From JBAZYV01 sp041658345 (GTDB lineage: Bacteria > Patescibacteriota > Gracilibacteria > UBA1369 > 2-02-FULL-48-14), in contig JBBAAK010000011.1 of assembly GCA_041658345.1 (NCBI GenBank), positions 1 to 29,993 on the forward strand: a stretch of DNA of 29,993 nt, read 5' to 3'. The translations under genes were made by a program, and so were the position numbers. This document shows, in pieces, positions 7,065-15,037 of the stretch. The notes under the pieces were generated by a model. That model was given only the letters and a program-made list of their open reading frames with translations, did not search any database and had not been told where the DNA came from. Each line of letters starts with the position of its first letter. Position 1 is the stretch's first letter.

Positions 7065-7141
7065 TGGTCGGGGTAGCAGGACTTGAACCTGCGACCTCTC
7101 GGTCCCAAACCGAGCGCACTAGCCAACTGTGCTATACCCCG
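7065..7141 (-). tRNA. tRNA-Pro (TGG)
   Basis: A 77-nt cloverleaf with acceptor CGGGGTA/TACCCCG, discriminator A and encoded CCA. The anticodon stem CTCGG/CCGAG holds loop TTTGGGA, anticodon TGG. The T-loop GGTTCAAGTCC is standard. It is preceded by its own promoter. Confidence 0.95.
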
Positions 7142-7152
7142 AAGCACGGCGA

Positions 7153-7181
7153 AGTATATTCAATCTTCCCCCTAAGGTCAA
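7153..7181 (-). promoter_or_regulatory. Promoter of tRNA-Pro
   Basis: -35 TTGACC (7176-7181), 17-bp spacer, -10 TATACT (7153-7158), 11 bases before the mature 5' end. Confidence 0.75.
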
Positions 7182-7195
7182 CGTGCGGTTTGGAA

Positions 7196-8962
7196 TTAGG
7201 CAGTTCCCTCAACGGAGGAGCCATTCCGTGGGGGCGTTTTGATGGCTACCATCACATCTTTATTGAGTACCTGAGCCTTCTTATGAGTTTGAAGTGCAAC
7301 GAGTGCTCTACCTGAATGCTCCTTAAGTTTGGCCAATGATTTTTTTCCAGCATTAGTTGTCACAGATATTTTACCGAGCTTTGTTGTAAATTTTTCTATA
7401 TCTTCAATAAGCGCAGTTTCTTGTCCCATGAGATTAGCAAAGACTTCATCACTATTCTTTAATGTAGAAGCCCCCTTCTCCTTATAATATCTCGGCCAGG
7501 CTTTTTTTAAAGCTTTTATTTTACGTATTACGTCAACTCCCGACACGTCATAAAATTCAGTAGAAAGCTTTGCAATTTCTTCAATTTCTTTCTTTGACAA
7601 GCCGGGATCCATCTCTCCCTCTTCGACGACGGCTACCGCACTGGGTGGGGGAACTACTGCTACCACCGTTTCTGCCGGTTCCTTTGTCTCAACTACTTTC
7701 ACAACCTCTACAGACTTTTTCTCCACCTTAAACTTAGTTTCTCCATATTCAACCAGTAGACGTTTATGTGTTTTCACACCTAAATCACTAATTTTGTCGT
7801 ACCACCAACTACCATCCTCCCACGCGCACACTACTTCCTTGCCATCTACCTTAGTTTTTAATTGATACTCTTCAGGATGTTCTAATTCAATCAAGCTTTG
7901 ACCTTTTGGCCCTACAAATTGCTCGATTCTACTGTATTCGTATCCATCCCTATCTGACTCATCTATTTTGATAGTAAACTCTTTGCCGATTAAATCGCCA
8001 GCAACCGCAGGATTCAAATATTTCGTAGGATTTGCTTTTAAGACTTTTGCAAAATTTTCAGGCCTATTGATTGCCTTTTCTTTTACAATATCACGACTCT
8101 CTTCAGCATCCCTTGCAGGAATGACTCCTTCTTCTCTATCAGGATCATCAATATCGGCACCAGGCTTAATATTGTTTTTTCTGCCAACGGCATAATTATC
8201 TTTACTATTCGGATATAACCAATAATGACCATAGGTCGGATAGTATTGATCATCACTCAGATCTTGGTAAATCAATCCACGTTTTAAGCCTTCTTCAAGC
8301 GTGAGGGATTTTTCAAGTGGCCTATTTGGATCCATCAATCTTACAGTTACAGGCTTTGGTGCCGTGCTTATTACTTGTTCTGACATTTTTTTCTCAGCAA
8401 CAATTGCATGTGCATTATTAACGAGTTTTTTCCTCTTTAGTTTACGCATCACCATTTTTAACCACCTTACAGGTTCAGCAAATGTTTGTGGATTAGCACC
8501 GTACTCATCCTCAAATTGCGTAATACTATTGCCGGTATGGGCCAATATTTTAGTAGCCTGATTCCTATCATCTTGTTTGTCCCATAATTCATAAATTGAC
8601 CGAGAGGGCAACCCATTACCACGAACATCCTGCAAAAAAGATATCCATTCAGTATCTGTCGGCCAAACATCTAAAATTTCATTTAAAAGCGTACCGGGCT
8701 CTTTCTCACTAGATTTGCTAGTATTTTCAAGGGAGAGTGAAGCCAAAAGTCCATCAAGAGATTTACGAGATTCGGCGATTACTTTCTTTTTATCATTTTG
8801 TACTGCATCAACAAGTTCAGCATATCCTTTTGGATTTACATCCTCATAATGTTGCAAGAATTCAGGAGCATATCTTTTCCCAGAGGTATTTATCTTGCTC
8901 GCAAGGTCCTCATATTCACGCAAATTTTGCAATGGTGCATTATCTTTTTGTATTTCTCCCAT
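7196..8962 (-). CDS. Unknown 588-residue protein
   Basis: I do not recognise this family. The protein is soluble, with no signal peptide or membrane helix. It opens with helical, charged sequence (1-215). A Tyr/Trp-rich middle domain follows at about 215-420, including DDQYYPTYGHYWLYPNSKD and VVCAWEDGSWWYDKISDLG. A Val/Pro/Glu linker then leads to a C-terminal helical segment rich in Lys from about 465 (SKKEIEEIAKLSTEFYDV). The aromatic middle looks like small beta-domains, possibly binding modules. It is the second gene of a two-gene operon, 3 bases after the 104-residue gene, and lies just upstream of tRNA-Pro. Confidence 0.75.
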   Translation of the reverse strand: MGEIQKDNAPLQNLREYEDLASKINTSGKRYAPEFLQHYEDVNPKGYAELVDAVQNDKKKVIAESRKSLDGLLASLSLENTSKSSEKEPGTLLNEILDVWPTDTEWISFLQDVRGNGLPSRSIYELWDKQDDRNQATKILAHTGNSITQFEDEYGANPQTFAEPVRWLKMVMRKLKRKKLVNNAHAIVAEKKMSEQVISTAPKPVTVRLMDPNRPLEKSLTLEEGLKRGLIYQDLSDDQYYPTYGHYWLYPNSKDNYAVGRKNNIKPGADIDDPDREEGVIPARDAEESRDIVKEKAINRPENFAKVLKANPTKYLNPAVAGDLIGKEFTIKIDESDRDGYEYSRIEQFVGPKGQSLIELEHPEEYQLKTKVDGKEVVCAWEDGSWWYDKISDLGVKTHKRLLVEYGETKFKVEKKSVEVVKVVETKEPAETVVAVVPPPSAVAVVEEGEMDPGLSKKEIEEIAKLSTEFYDVSGVDVIRKIKALKKAWPRYYKEKGASTLKNSDEVFANLMGQETALIEDIEKFTTKLGKISVTTNAGKKSLAKLKEHSGRALVALQTHKKAQVLNKDVMVAIKTPPRNGSSVEGTA

Positions 8963-8965
8963 ATC

Positions 8966-9280
8966 CTATAAATTATGAATTAAGTTGTCCGCCGTTTTGG
9001 TGGCCTGGCGGTGGTCGTCGTTTTCTACAGTTTGGAGCTTCTCACGGGCGGAATCGGCCTTCCATTCCTCTTGGTAGGCGCTTGCGGTTTTAAAAATCTC
9101 AAGTTTCCTTTTCATTTCCTTGATTTCTTCATTTTGAATGTTCAAAAGCGTAGTTTTAAGCTGTTCCAAATCGCCGGCGCTCATCCTTGGGGCAAGCTCC
9201 AAAATACGAGTCAATTGCGACTCACTTAAAGCCTCAGTTTCCCTTGCAAGCATTAATACCTCACTAAGCGTTGTGGACAT
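8966..9280 (-). CDS. Unknown small helical protein
   Basis: A 104-residue, all-helical, charged protein with no membrane segment. The N-terminal half (EVLMLARETEALSESQLTRI, LELAPRMSAGDLEQLKTTLL) reads as amphipathic helices, followed by a short coiled coil (NEEIKEMKRKLEIFK). It shares a promoter with the 588-residue gene three bases downstream, so a complex between the two products is plausible but unproven. The leader is about 18 bases and has no SD. Confidence 0.7.
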   Translation of the reverse strand: MSTTLSEVLMLARETEALSESQLTRILELAPRMSAGDLEQLKTTLLNIQNEEIKEMKRKLEIFKTASAYQEEWKADSAREKLQTVENDDHRQATKTADNLIHNL

Positions 9281-9302
9281 TTATTTTTGTTTAAATCTAG
9301 TA

Positions 9303-9331
9303 ATTATAGCAGATTTAGAGGATTTTTACAA
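9303..9331 (-). promoter_or_regulatory. Promoter of the unknown two-gene operon
   Basis: -35 TTGTAA (9326-9331), 17-bp spacer, perfect -10 TATAAT (9303-9308), 22 bases before the ATG at 9280. Confidence 0.75.
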
Positions 9332-9379
9332 TTCCTATAATCGAACCAGGCGTAGGACCCCAAGATTCTTCCCACAAAT

Positions 9380-9408
9380 TTGGCTTAAACCCACCACGGG
9401 TTTATATT
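9380..9408 (+). promoter_or_regulatory. Promoter of the PRC-barrel gene with an inverted repeat
   Basis: -35 TTGGCT (9380-9385), 17-bp spacer, -10 TATATT (9403-9408), 9 bases before the ATG. The spacer and -10 edge are filled by the inverted repeat TAAACCC ACCAC GGGTTTA (9386-9404), a possible operator. Confidence 0.6.
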
Positions 9409-9417
9409 AAGTACAGC

Positions 9418-9924
9418 ATGCAAAAATACTTTTCCACAGTTTCGTCACTTCCAATAATAGCAGGAGAGGATAAAAAATCGCTCGGCCACATTAATGGCGC
9501 ATTTGTTAACCCGGAAACGGGCCAAATAATTGGATTTTTGGTTGGATTTGGCAAGATTTTAGTACCAACGGACATACAAAAATGGGGCAACGAATCCATA
9601 CAAGTTAGCGACGAAGAAGCCTTGGTTTCTCCATGGGACGTTTTACGGATTCAATCTTACGGAATAAAACGCACTTTTTTGAATGGCAAAAAAATCGTCT
9701 CAAAATCCGGCAAAAAACTCGGCAGGTTACGTGATTTTTCTTTTGATCCGGCTGGCAACGCTCTGGCCACAATCGACGTTTCCAAAAAAATCTGGCCTTT
9801 TGAATGGGCCAAACGCAGTTTTCCTGCAAAAGACATCGCGGAGATCTTGGATAGTGCAATTATACTTGCAATCGACCCAGAAGCCGAAGAAAAGATTAAA
9901 GAGCCTGTGCTTCAGCCTTCATAA
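9418..9924 (+). CDS. PRC-barrel domain protein
   Basis: A 168-residue cytosolic protein with two PRC-barrel-like halves: residues 5-85 (LPIIAGEDKKSLGHINGAFV, GQIIGFLVG) and 88-150 (KIVSKSGKKLGRLRDFSFDP, then RSFPAKDI). PRC barrels occur in RimM and photosynthetic reaction centre H subunit and usually mediate protein or RNA contacts. A stand-alone double barrel has no fixed function. The C-terminal 20 residues are acidic and unstructured. The start is supported by the promoter just upstream. It is convergent with gpmI, with 18 bases between stops. Confidence 0.75.
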   Translation: MQKYFSTVSSLPIIAGEDKKSLGHINGAFVNPETGQIIGFLVGFGKILVPTDIQKWGNESIQVSDEEALVSPWDVLRIQSYGIKRTFLNGKKIVSKSGKKLGRLRDFSFDPAGNALATIDVSKKIWPFEWAKRSFPAKDIAEILDSAIILAIDPEAEEKIKEPVLQPS

Positions 9925-9942
9925 AAAGGGATCAGTCACTGG

Positions 9943-11460
9943 CTAGATTTCCACAAGCGACTTTCCTGTCATTTCTTTTGGTACTTTTACGCCAATGAGG
10001 TGGAGGATTGTTGGGGCAATATCTTTTAGCCCTCCGGTCGCTTTGCTGTGGGAGGATTTCTTGAGGTGTGCATGGGTAGAAGGCTGTGCGTGCGCACAAC
10101 TTGGCACAAAAATAAATGGCACGGGATTCACCGTGTGCGAGGGGCAAGGCCCACCTGTTTTTTCGTAGATTTTGTATTCCGCATTACCATGGTCGGCGGT
10201 AACTAAAATGGTGTAGCCGTTTTTGAGTGCTACCGGAATTATTTTAGACAAACATTCGTCCACAACTTCTATAGCCTTTACCGTAGCTTTAAAATCGCCG
10301 GAATGGCCAACAAGATCGGGGTTTGCAAAATTGAGCGTTATAAAATCATAATTTTTATTAAGATTTTTGATGAGTTTTTCTGTGATGCCGGGGGCGGACA
10401 TTTGCGGTTTATCCGCATAAGACGGGCACTTTGGCGATGGCACCAAAATTCTATCCTCACCCTTAAATGGATCTTTTTCTTGGCTGTTTAAAAAGAAAGT
10501 AACATGTGCAAATTTTTCCGTCTCAGCTATGCGGAGTTGCTTGAGCCCGTTTTTTTCCAACACAGAACCTAGATTATTTTTTACTTTTTGTTCGGGGAAA
10601 ACAACCGGCGCTTTTTCCGTGTATGGACCAAAAGCCACAAAATACGGTTTTAATTTACTTAAAAACCTTTCTGTTAATTGGCCTGCGCGGTCAGTGCGGA
10701 AATTAAAAAATATCACAGCATCATTTTTATGGATTATCCCATTTTCGTTGAGCAAAATCGGCTTTAAATAGTAATCACTTTCCAGCCCATTTTTGTAAGC
10801 TCGGGCAATTGCTTTTTTTGGATCTGATTCTGCCTCTCCATTGCCTTTTGTGTATAGATTATAGGCCGTATCCGTGCGGTCCCAATTTTGATCGCGGTCC
10901 ATGGCATAGTACCTGCCTATTAAAGTCACAATCTTGCCAACCCCCTCTTTTTTGATGTGTTTTTGGAGAATGTTTATAAACTTTGTGGCGCTTTTTGGCG
11001 CAACATCACGGCCATCTGTAATTGCATGGATGTAGACATTTTTTAAGCCATGCTTTTTTGCGAGTGTGATTAAGGCAAGACAGTGATCCAAATCGGAATG
11101 GACGCCTTGATCGGAAATCATACCCAAAATATGTAGTGCTGAATTTTTATTTTTAGCGTGTGTGATTGCGGACAAAAGTTCTTTCTTTTTAAAGAATGCA
11201 CCATCCTTAATTGCTGTATCTATTTCCAGGAGAGATTGCATCACAATTCGCCCCGCACCGATTGTTAAATGGCCCACTTCCGATCCGCCTTGATTGCCTT
11301 TTGGAATTCCAACGTCAACGCCTGAGGCTTTAAGCAAAGTCCAATCATATTTTTTATAAAGCTCTTTCAAAAAAGGTGTTTTTGCACGAGTGATTGCATT
11401 GCCAGCATAGTCTTTGCCGTGTCCAAAGCCATCCAAAATACAAAGCAAAACTTTACTCAT
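9943..11460 (-). CDS. gpmI: 2,3-bisphosphoglycerate-independent phosphoglycerate mutase
   Basis: Interconverts 3- and 2-phosphoglycerate in glycolysis using two Mn2+. The 505 residues are normal for the family. LLCILDGFGHG carries metal ligand Asp10, and NQGGSEVGHLTIGAG carries the phosphorylated Ser60. HAITDGRDVAP, GRYYAMDRD, FRTDRAGQLTE, NFANPDLVGHSGD and VTADHGNAE supply substrate and metal sites. Between VPFIFV and GLKDIAPTILHL an extra segment of ~24 residues (PSCAHAQPSTHAHLKKSSHS) is not in the family and contains palindrome copy 2. The ATG follows the ctp stop by one base, so the gene is cotranscribed and probably coupled. Confidence 0.95.
   Translation of the reverse strand: MSKVLLCILDGFGHGKDYAGNAITRAKTPFLKELYKKYDWTLLKASGVDVGIPKGNQGGSEVGHLTIGAGRIVMQSLLEIDTAIKDGAFFKKKELLSAITHAKNKNSALHILGMISDQGVHSDLDHCLALITLAKKHGLKNVYIHAITDGRDVAPKSATKFINILQKHIKKEGVGKIVTLIGRYYAMDRDQNWDRTDTAYNLYTKGNGEAESDPKKAIARAYKNGLESDYYLKPILLNENGIIHKNDAVIFFNFRTDRAGQLTERFLSKLKPYFVAFGPYTEKAPVVFPEQKVKNNLGSVLEKNGLKQLRIAETEKFAHVTFFLNSQEKDPFKGEDRILVPSPKCPSYADKPQMSAPGITEKLIKNLNKNYDFITLNFANPDLVGHSGDFKATVKAIEVVDECLSKIIPVALKNGYTILVTADHGNAEYKIYEKTGGPCPSHTVNPVPFIFVPSCAHAQPSTHAHLKKSSHSKATGGLKDIAPTILHLIGVKVPKEMTGKSLVEI
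10085..10098. repeat. 14-bp palindrome, copy 2 (in gpmI)
   Basis: TGTGCGTGCGCACA, one off-centre pair short of a perfect palindrome, inside the extra C-terminal segment of gpmI. Confidence 0.75.
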
Positions 11461-11461
11461 T

Positions 11462-12667
11462 TTAAAGCGTGGATAAATAATCTACGGCCGTGTTTAACTG
11501 CAAATCCTCTTGATTCTCATCTGTAGGAGGCTCCATTTCTATCACAATGTCCGGGGTGATACCAAGCTCATCTATCGTACGATCGTTTGGGGTAAACCAT
11601 TTTGCAATTGTAAGGCGCAAACTTGATCCGTCACTCAAATTGCTGAGTTCCTGCACACTACCTTTACCAAAACTTTGCTCGCCCATTATTTTTGCACGTG
11701 CATAATCTTGGAGTGCCCCGGCAACAATTTCTGAGGCGGAGGCGGAGCCGGCATCTATCAAAACTACCATTGGAATTTCTGTTAGCTGTCCACCACCCGA
11801 GGTATTCATGGTCTCGCTAATTTCGTTCTTGTGTTTAACAATCACTGCAGTTACTTCCTCCTTAAAAAACTCACTTAGCATCTCTATGGAAACGTCCAAA
11901 TAACCCCCGCCGTTCATTCGCAAATCCAAAATCAATCCATCCGGGCTCTTAAGTTCAATGTCTTGCACAGCTTTTGTGAATTCATTTGTAGTGTCGTCCC
12001 CAAACTGATAAATAGAGAGGTGAGCAATATTTTTGCCGGCTTCTTCGATGTAGGTCAATTCAACGCTTTCCACTTGGATTTCTTGCCTTGTAATTGTGAA
12101 TTCAAGAGGCTCGCCACTTTCCCCTCGCAAAATCGTTAACGTAACGTCCGTGCCCTGTTCCCCACGGATTGCCATAACAGCATCAAAAATGGTCATTTCG
12201 CTGGTTGGATCCCCATTGATTAAGAAGATGTGGTCACCGGGCAAAAGGCCGGCTAATTCTGCGGGAGAATTTTTGAGTGGGGAAACTATCACCAACTTGC
12301 CATCTTTTACGGTAAGTTCCGCACCTATCCCCTCAAGCTCGCCGTTAAGACTATTATTGAATTCTGTGGTTTCAGTCGGGTCCATGAATTCCGAATATGG
12401 ATCGTCAAGCGCGGAAACAAGGCCTGCAATTGCTCCATAAACTTGGCTTTGTGCATCCACTTCTTGGTAGTCAAAGTAGTCACTTTGGATCGTCTGCCAA
12501 ACGTCCCAAAAAAGGCCCATACTTAGAGATTCTTCCGAATCACTTTGTGCAAAAGTCTGGTCGTTTTGATCGTTTTCGTTTGTATAGACCGCGTTGGTTT
12601 GCCAACCTAAAAGAGCACCTATTACAAGGAAGGCAATCGCTCTAACTATGGAGCCTTGATGTTTCAT
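11462..12667 (-). CDS. S41 carboxy-terminal processing protease
   Basis: A 401-residue membrane-anchored serine protease. Residues 8-27 are the signal-anchor. A PDZ domain spans about 105-185 (GIGAELTVKDGKLVIVSPLK, AGLLPGDHIFLING). The S41 catalytic domain follows, with LDLRMNGGGYLD, the catalytic Ser308 in DAGSASASEI and Lys335 in FGKGSVQ. It cleaves C-termini of envelope or misfolded proteins outside the membrane. The ATG at 12667 is the natural start because the anchor follows directly. First gene of the ctp-gpmI operon. TAAAAT and TTTAAT -10 candidates lie upstream, but neither has a good -35. Confidence 0.95.
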   Translation of the reverse strand: MKHQGSIVRAIAFLVIGALLGWQTNAVYTNENDQNDQTFAQSDSEESLSMGLFWDVWQTIQSDYFDYQEVDAQSQVYGAIAGLVSALDDPYSEFMDPTETTEFNNSLNGELEGIGAELTVKDGKLVIVSPLKNSPAELAGLLPGDHIFLINGDPTSEMTIFDAVMAIRGEQGTDVTLTILRGESGEPLEFTITRQEIQVESVELTYIEEAGKNIAHLSIYQFGDDTTNEFTKAVQDIELKSPDGLILDLRMNGGGYLDVSIEMLSEFFKEEVTAVIVKHKNEISETMNTSGGGQLTEIPMVVLIDAGSASASEIVAGALQDYARAKIMGEQSFGKGSVQELSNLSDGSSLRLTIAKWFTPNDRTIDELGITPDIVIEMEPPTDENQEDLQLNTAVDYLSTL

Positions 12668-12925
12668 CTGTTTTTGATTAAAAGCCGGTTCATTTTAGCT
12701 GAATAGTCACGGCTTCGCCATGTAATATTGCCCAGGTTTCTTTTGTTGTGGTTTGCACCACGTTCTTGTCTAGCCTACGTTGCACTACGGCTTGTTCTTA
12801 AGAAAAATTTAAGGAAAAATTCAGGATTTTCGCAAGGTCTATGGTTTAGATTTTGGCTACTTTCTTGTTCTTTGATTTTTTGTTCCCCTCAACCCCGCGC
12901 AAGCAAACCCCAAAAGGAGGTCAAA
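12668..12925. other. Divergent intergenic stretch, ctp / M23
   Basis: It holds a small hairpin GTGGT TTGC ACCAC near 12755 and, just before 12926, a full Shine-Dalgarno AAAGGAGGT. No gene is seen; the open frame here is only the 5' extension of the M23 reading frame. No promoter for the M23 gene could be assigned with confidence. Confidence 0.55.
12913..12921 (+). promoter_or_regulatory. Strong Shine-Dalgarno of the M23 gene
   Basis: AAAGGAGGT is followed by 4 bases and the ATG at 12926. It is the only near-complete anti-16S match in front of a gene in this window, and it fixes the start of the M23 gene against an upstream in-frame ATG at 12728. Confidence 0.8.
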
Positions 12926-14296
12926 ATGCGCAACACCACGGACCGAATGGTCCTCTTCATCCTGCTCTTCCTCTTCACCTTCTTCGGGTGCAAGCCCCCT
13001 GTGTACGACAGTCCGGTCTGTCCCGACTGTGAACCACTCGAGAGCTACTCCGAAAACGGCGCAGGCGGTGCGTGGGATTTCACTCTCCCCTTCCCCTCCG
13101 GTGACTACTACATCCTCACCCAGGGCTACGGCTCCAACGAAGACAACTACACCGGCACTCACAAGAACTACAACTTCGAGTACGGCGACGACACCTACGC
13201 TCTGGACTTTGCCCAGAACTCCTGCGACATGTACGGAAATCACGTTCTCCCCATCATGGATGGACGTGTGCTCCGCACCGGAACCGATGGAGGTTCGTAC
13301 GATCAAGGCTACGGCAACAACATCCTCATCGAGCATGTGGATGGTATTGTGAGCCGGTACGGACATCTTTCCGAGATCTATGTGCGCGAAGGCGACGAGG
13401 TCTCTAAAGCGGACGCAATTGGCGCCGTTGGCAACTCCGGCAACTGCCGTGGTACCGCGTGCCAAACTCATCCCGGAACCCACCTGCACCTGGCCGTCTA
13501 TCAAAACGGCGAAGGCTTCCCTCCTCTTCCGCTCTCCGGAACGGACATGAGCACGGGATGCTGGTACAACCGTGAAGGCGTCGAAAACTGCGATGGCTAC
13601 CCCGGCACCTACACCCCCGTGGACGATGGCTCTTACGACAACGACACCGGCGACTACAATGATGACGATCACGGAAGTGGAAACGTCAACATCTCTCTCG
13701 CCTACGCATCTCCCGGATACGGAACGGAAGACGACACCGAATTCGTTTGGATCGCCGTTGTGGAATCCACAGACTCCAAGCCCGACGTTACGCTGGTGAT
13801 CAACAATCCCAATGACAACGTGGACTATGAGTTTTCCATGGAATCCGCCAAAAACGACAATCCCTACGTCTTCTTCTACAAAAAGACGCTCCGCGACCCC
13901 ATCGACTACGAGTTCACCATCATCGCCAACAGCGGTGGTGACAGTGACTCCGAAGACGGCTACCAGATCGAAGTGGACAACGATGGACATGGCTCAGTTC
14001 CCGAGTTCGAACTCTACGAAATCTCACCCACAAGCGGTGAGGCCAACGAGACCGAATTCGAGTGGGCAACCCTTGTCCACTGTGAAGATGAGCCCGAAGT
14101 GACTCTCAAAATCGTGAACCCAAACGACGCCCAGGTCTACGACTTCCAGATGGAGGTCGACGACGCCGGTCACGACGAATGGTACGCCGAGTACGAGAAG
14201 ACGCTTCAGGATCCAACCACCTATGTGTACTGGATGGAGGCCGAGTGCGATCACCTCGTGAATACGGGTGAGGTTTTCACGGTTGAAGTGGAATAG
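12926..14296 (+). CDS. M23 metallopeptidase lipoprotein with two tandem C-terminal domains
   Basis: A 456-residue protein. MRNTTDRMVLFILLFLFTFF followed by GCKPP is a lipoprotein signal with Cys22. The M23 (LytM-like) domain spans about 60-200. Zinc ligands are probably His79 and Asp94 (YALDFA) and His188 of THLHLA; His147 (RYGHL) and His186 complete the site. Residues 228-252 form an Asp/Gly/Tyr-rich linker. Two repeats of ~90 residues follow, with matching blocks TEFVWIAVVES, PDVTLVINNPND, KTLRDPIDYEF and TEFEWATLVHC, PEVTLKIVNPND, KTLQDPTTYVY. They look like Ig-like beta-sandwiches. Expected role: surface peptidoglycan endopeptidase. Codon use is strongly C-ending and GC-rich, unlike all its neighbours, and it has a canonical SD, both pointing to transfer from another lineage. 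Confidence 0.85.
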   Translation: MRNTTDRMVLFILLFLFTFFGCKPPVYDSPVCPDCEPLESYSENGAGGAWDFTLPFPSGDYYILTQGYGSNEDNYTGTHKNYNFEYGDDTYALDFAQNSCDMYGNHVLPIMDGRVLRTGTDGGSYDQGYGNNILIEHVDGIVSRYGHLSEIYVREGDEVSKADAIGAVGNSGNCRGTACQTHPGTHLHLAVYQNGEGFPPLPLSGTDMSTGCWYNREGVENCDGYPGTYTPVDDGSYDNDTGDYNDDDHGSGNVNISLAYASPGYGTEDDTEFVWIAVVESTDSKPDVTLVINNPNDNVDYEFSMESAKNDNPYVFFYKKTLRDPIDYEFTIIANSGGDSDSEDGYQIEVDNDGHGSVPEFELYEISPTSGEANETEFEWATLVHCEDEPEVTLKIVNPNDAQVYDFQMEVDDAGHDEWYAEYEKTLQDPTTYVYWMEAECDHLVNTGEVFTVEVE

Positions 14297-14524
14297 AAGA
14301 AGACAAAGACGCTAAAAAGTCTTGGTGCTTAAACAAGCTGTTTGGCCTACCACGTGGCTCACGCTACGTGGCTCACCTCCAGATCTTTAATCACCACTGG
14401 CAGAAGACCGTCTTTAGATCCGGCGCACTGCAAAAGAGCTTATGGGATGGTACGAGCCAAAAGCCTGCCATCCCAATCCCCTCAAGCTATAAACTTTTTT
14501 ATTTTATTTAGCTATAATATTTCT
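14297..14524. other. Gap after the M23 gene, with repeats and a hairpin
   Basis: No gene is seen. It contains a direct repeat CGTGGCTCAC (within 14352-14377) and a long hairpin with 7-bp arms GGGATGG/CCATCCC at about 14444-14474. The hairpin is not followed by T-residues. The last 20 bases carry the promoter of the next gene. A structured RNA cannot be excluded but matches nothing I know. Confidence 0.5.
14513..14518 (+). promoter_or_regulatory. -10 box of the small lipoprotein gene
   Basis: Perfect TATAAT followed by 6 bases and the ATG at 14525: a leaderless layout. The upstream region is T-rich and has no clear -35. Confidence 0.6.
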
Positions 14525-15019
14525 ATGAAAATCACAAAATACTTTCTATCAATTTTTATTACCTGCACATTTTTTTTGATGGCAATTTTGCTTCTTGCAT
14601 GCACAACCGTTGAAGTAGACACCACAACTGTGCCCGAAATTTCTACGATTAAAGACGAATTTTTAACCGTGCCAATGGAGGCCCTGCCTTTTTATGTTGA
14701 AATTCCTTCCGGCTGGACATTTACCGAGAGTGGAGTTTACTCAATTCAATTCGACCTGGGCGCCAGCGGTGGAATGCAGTTTAATAAGGCGAAGATGGAA
14801 GAAAGTTTCGATGAACTTTTGGCAGACGGCTATATTATCCTCCCAAAAAATCCGGATGGTTTTACCGTTGCATGCAAAAGCATTGCTGATACTAGTTATT
14901 GCGGTATAAAAATTGGTGATTCTTTGGACATATACCAAATGACGATTATAAACAAAACGCTCACGGAAGACCGCCTAAAAGAGATAGACCAAATCATACA
15001 GAGCCTTAAAGTGGATTAA
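14525..15019 (+). CDS. Small lipoprotein, unknown function
   Basis: A 164-residue protein from the ATG at 14525, chosen because a TATAAT ends 6 bases before it and the signal peptide starts there (MKITKYFLSIFITCTFFLMA, then ILLLACTT with the lipobox Cys). The mature part (YVEIPSGWTFTESGVYSIQF, ILPKNPDGFTVACKSIADTS) resembles PsbP-like or small secreted alpha/beta domains seen in bacterial lipoproteins, but I cannot name the family. Convergent with pcrA/uvrD; the two stops lie in an inverted repeat TGGATTAA/TTAATCCA that may help end both transcripts. Confidence 0.75.
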   Translation: MKITKYFLSIFITCTFFLMAILLLACTTVEVDTTTVPEISTIKDEFLTVPMEALPFYVEIPSGWTFTESGVYSIQFDLGASGGMQFNKAKMEESFDELLADGYIILPKNPDGFTVACKSIADTSYCGIKIGDSLDIYQMTIINKTLTEDRLKEIDQIIQSLKVD

Positions 15020-15037
15020 AGTTTGCACGTTCAGACC

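Noticed and set aside
11684..11695. TGCACGTGCA in ctp as a sixth palindrome
   Set aside because: It lacks the outer TG/CA bases and flanks and lies in normally conserved S41 sequence (DYARAKIMGE), so coincidence is likely.
12857..13990. 377-codon open frame antisense to the M23 gene
   Set aside because: It arises from the GC-rich, C-ending codons of the M23 gene; the translation is Val/Gly-rich with no domain, signal or promoter.
14440..14480. SRP RNA or another known small RNA
   Set aside because: The hairpin lacks the GNAR-type loop and conserved bulges; no known family pattern is visible.
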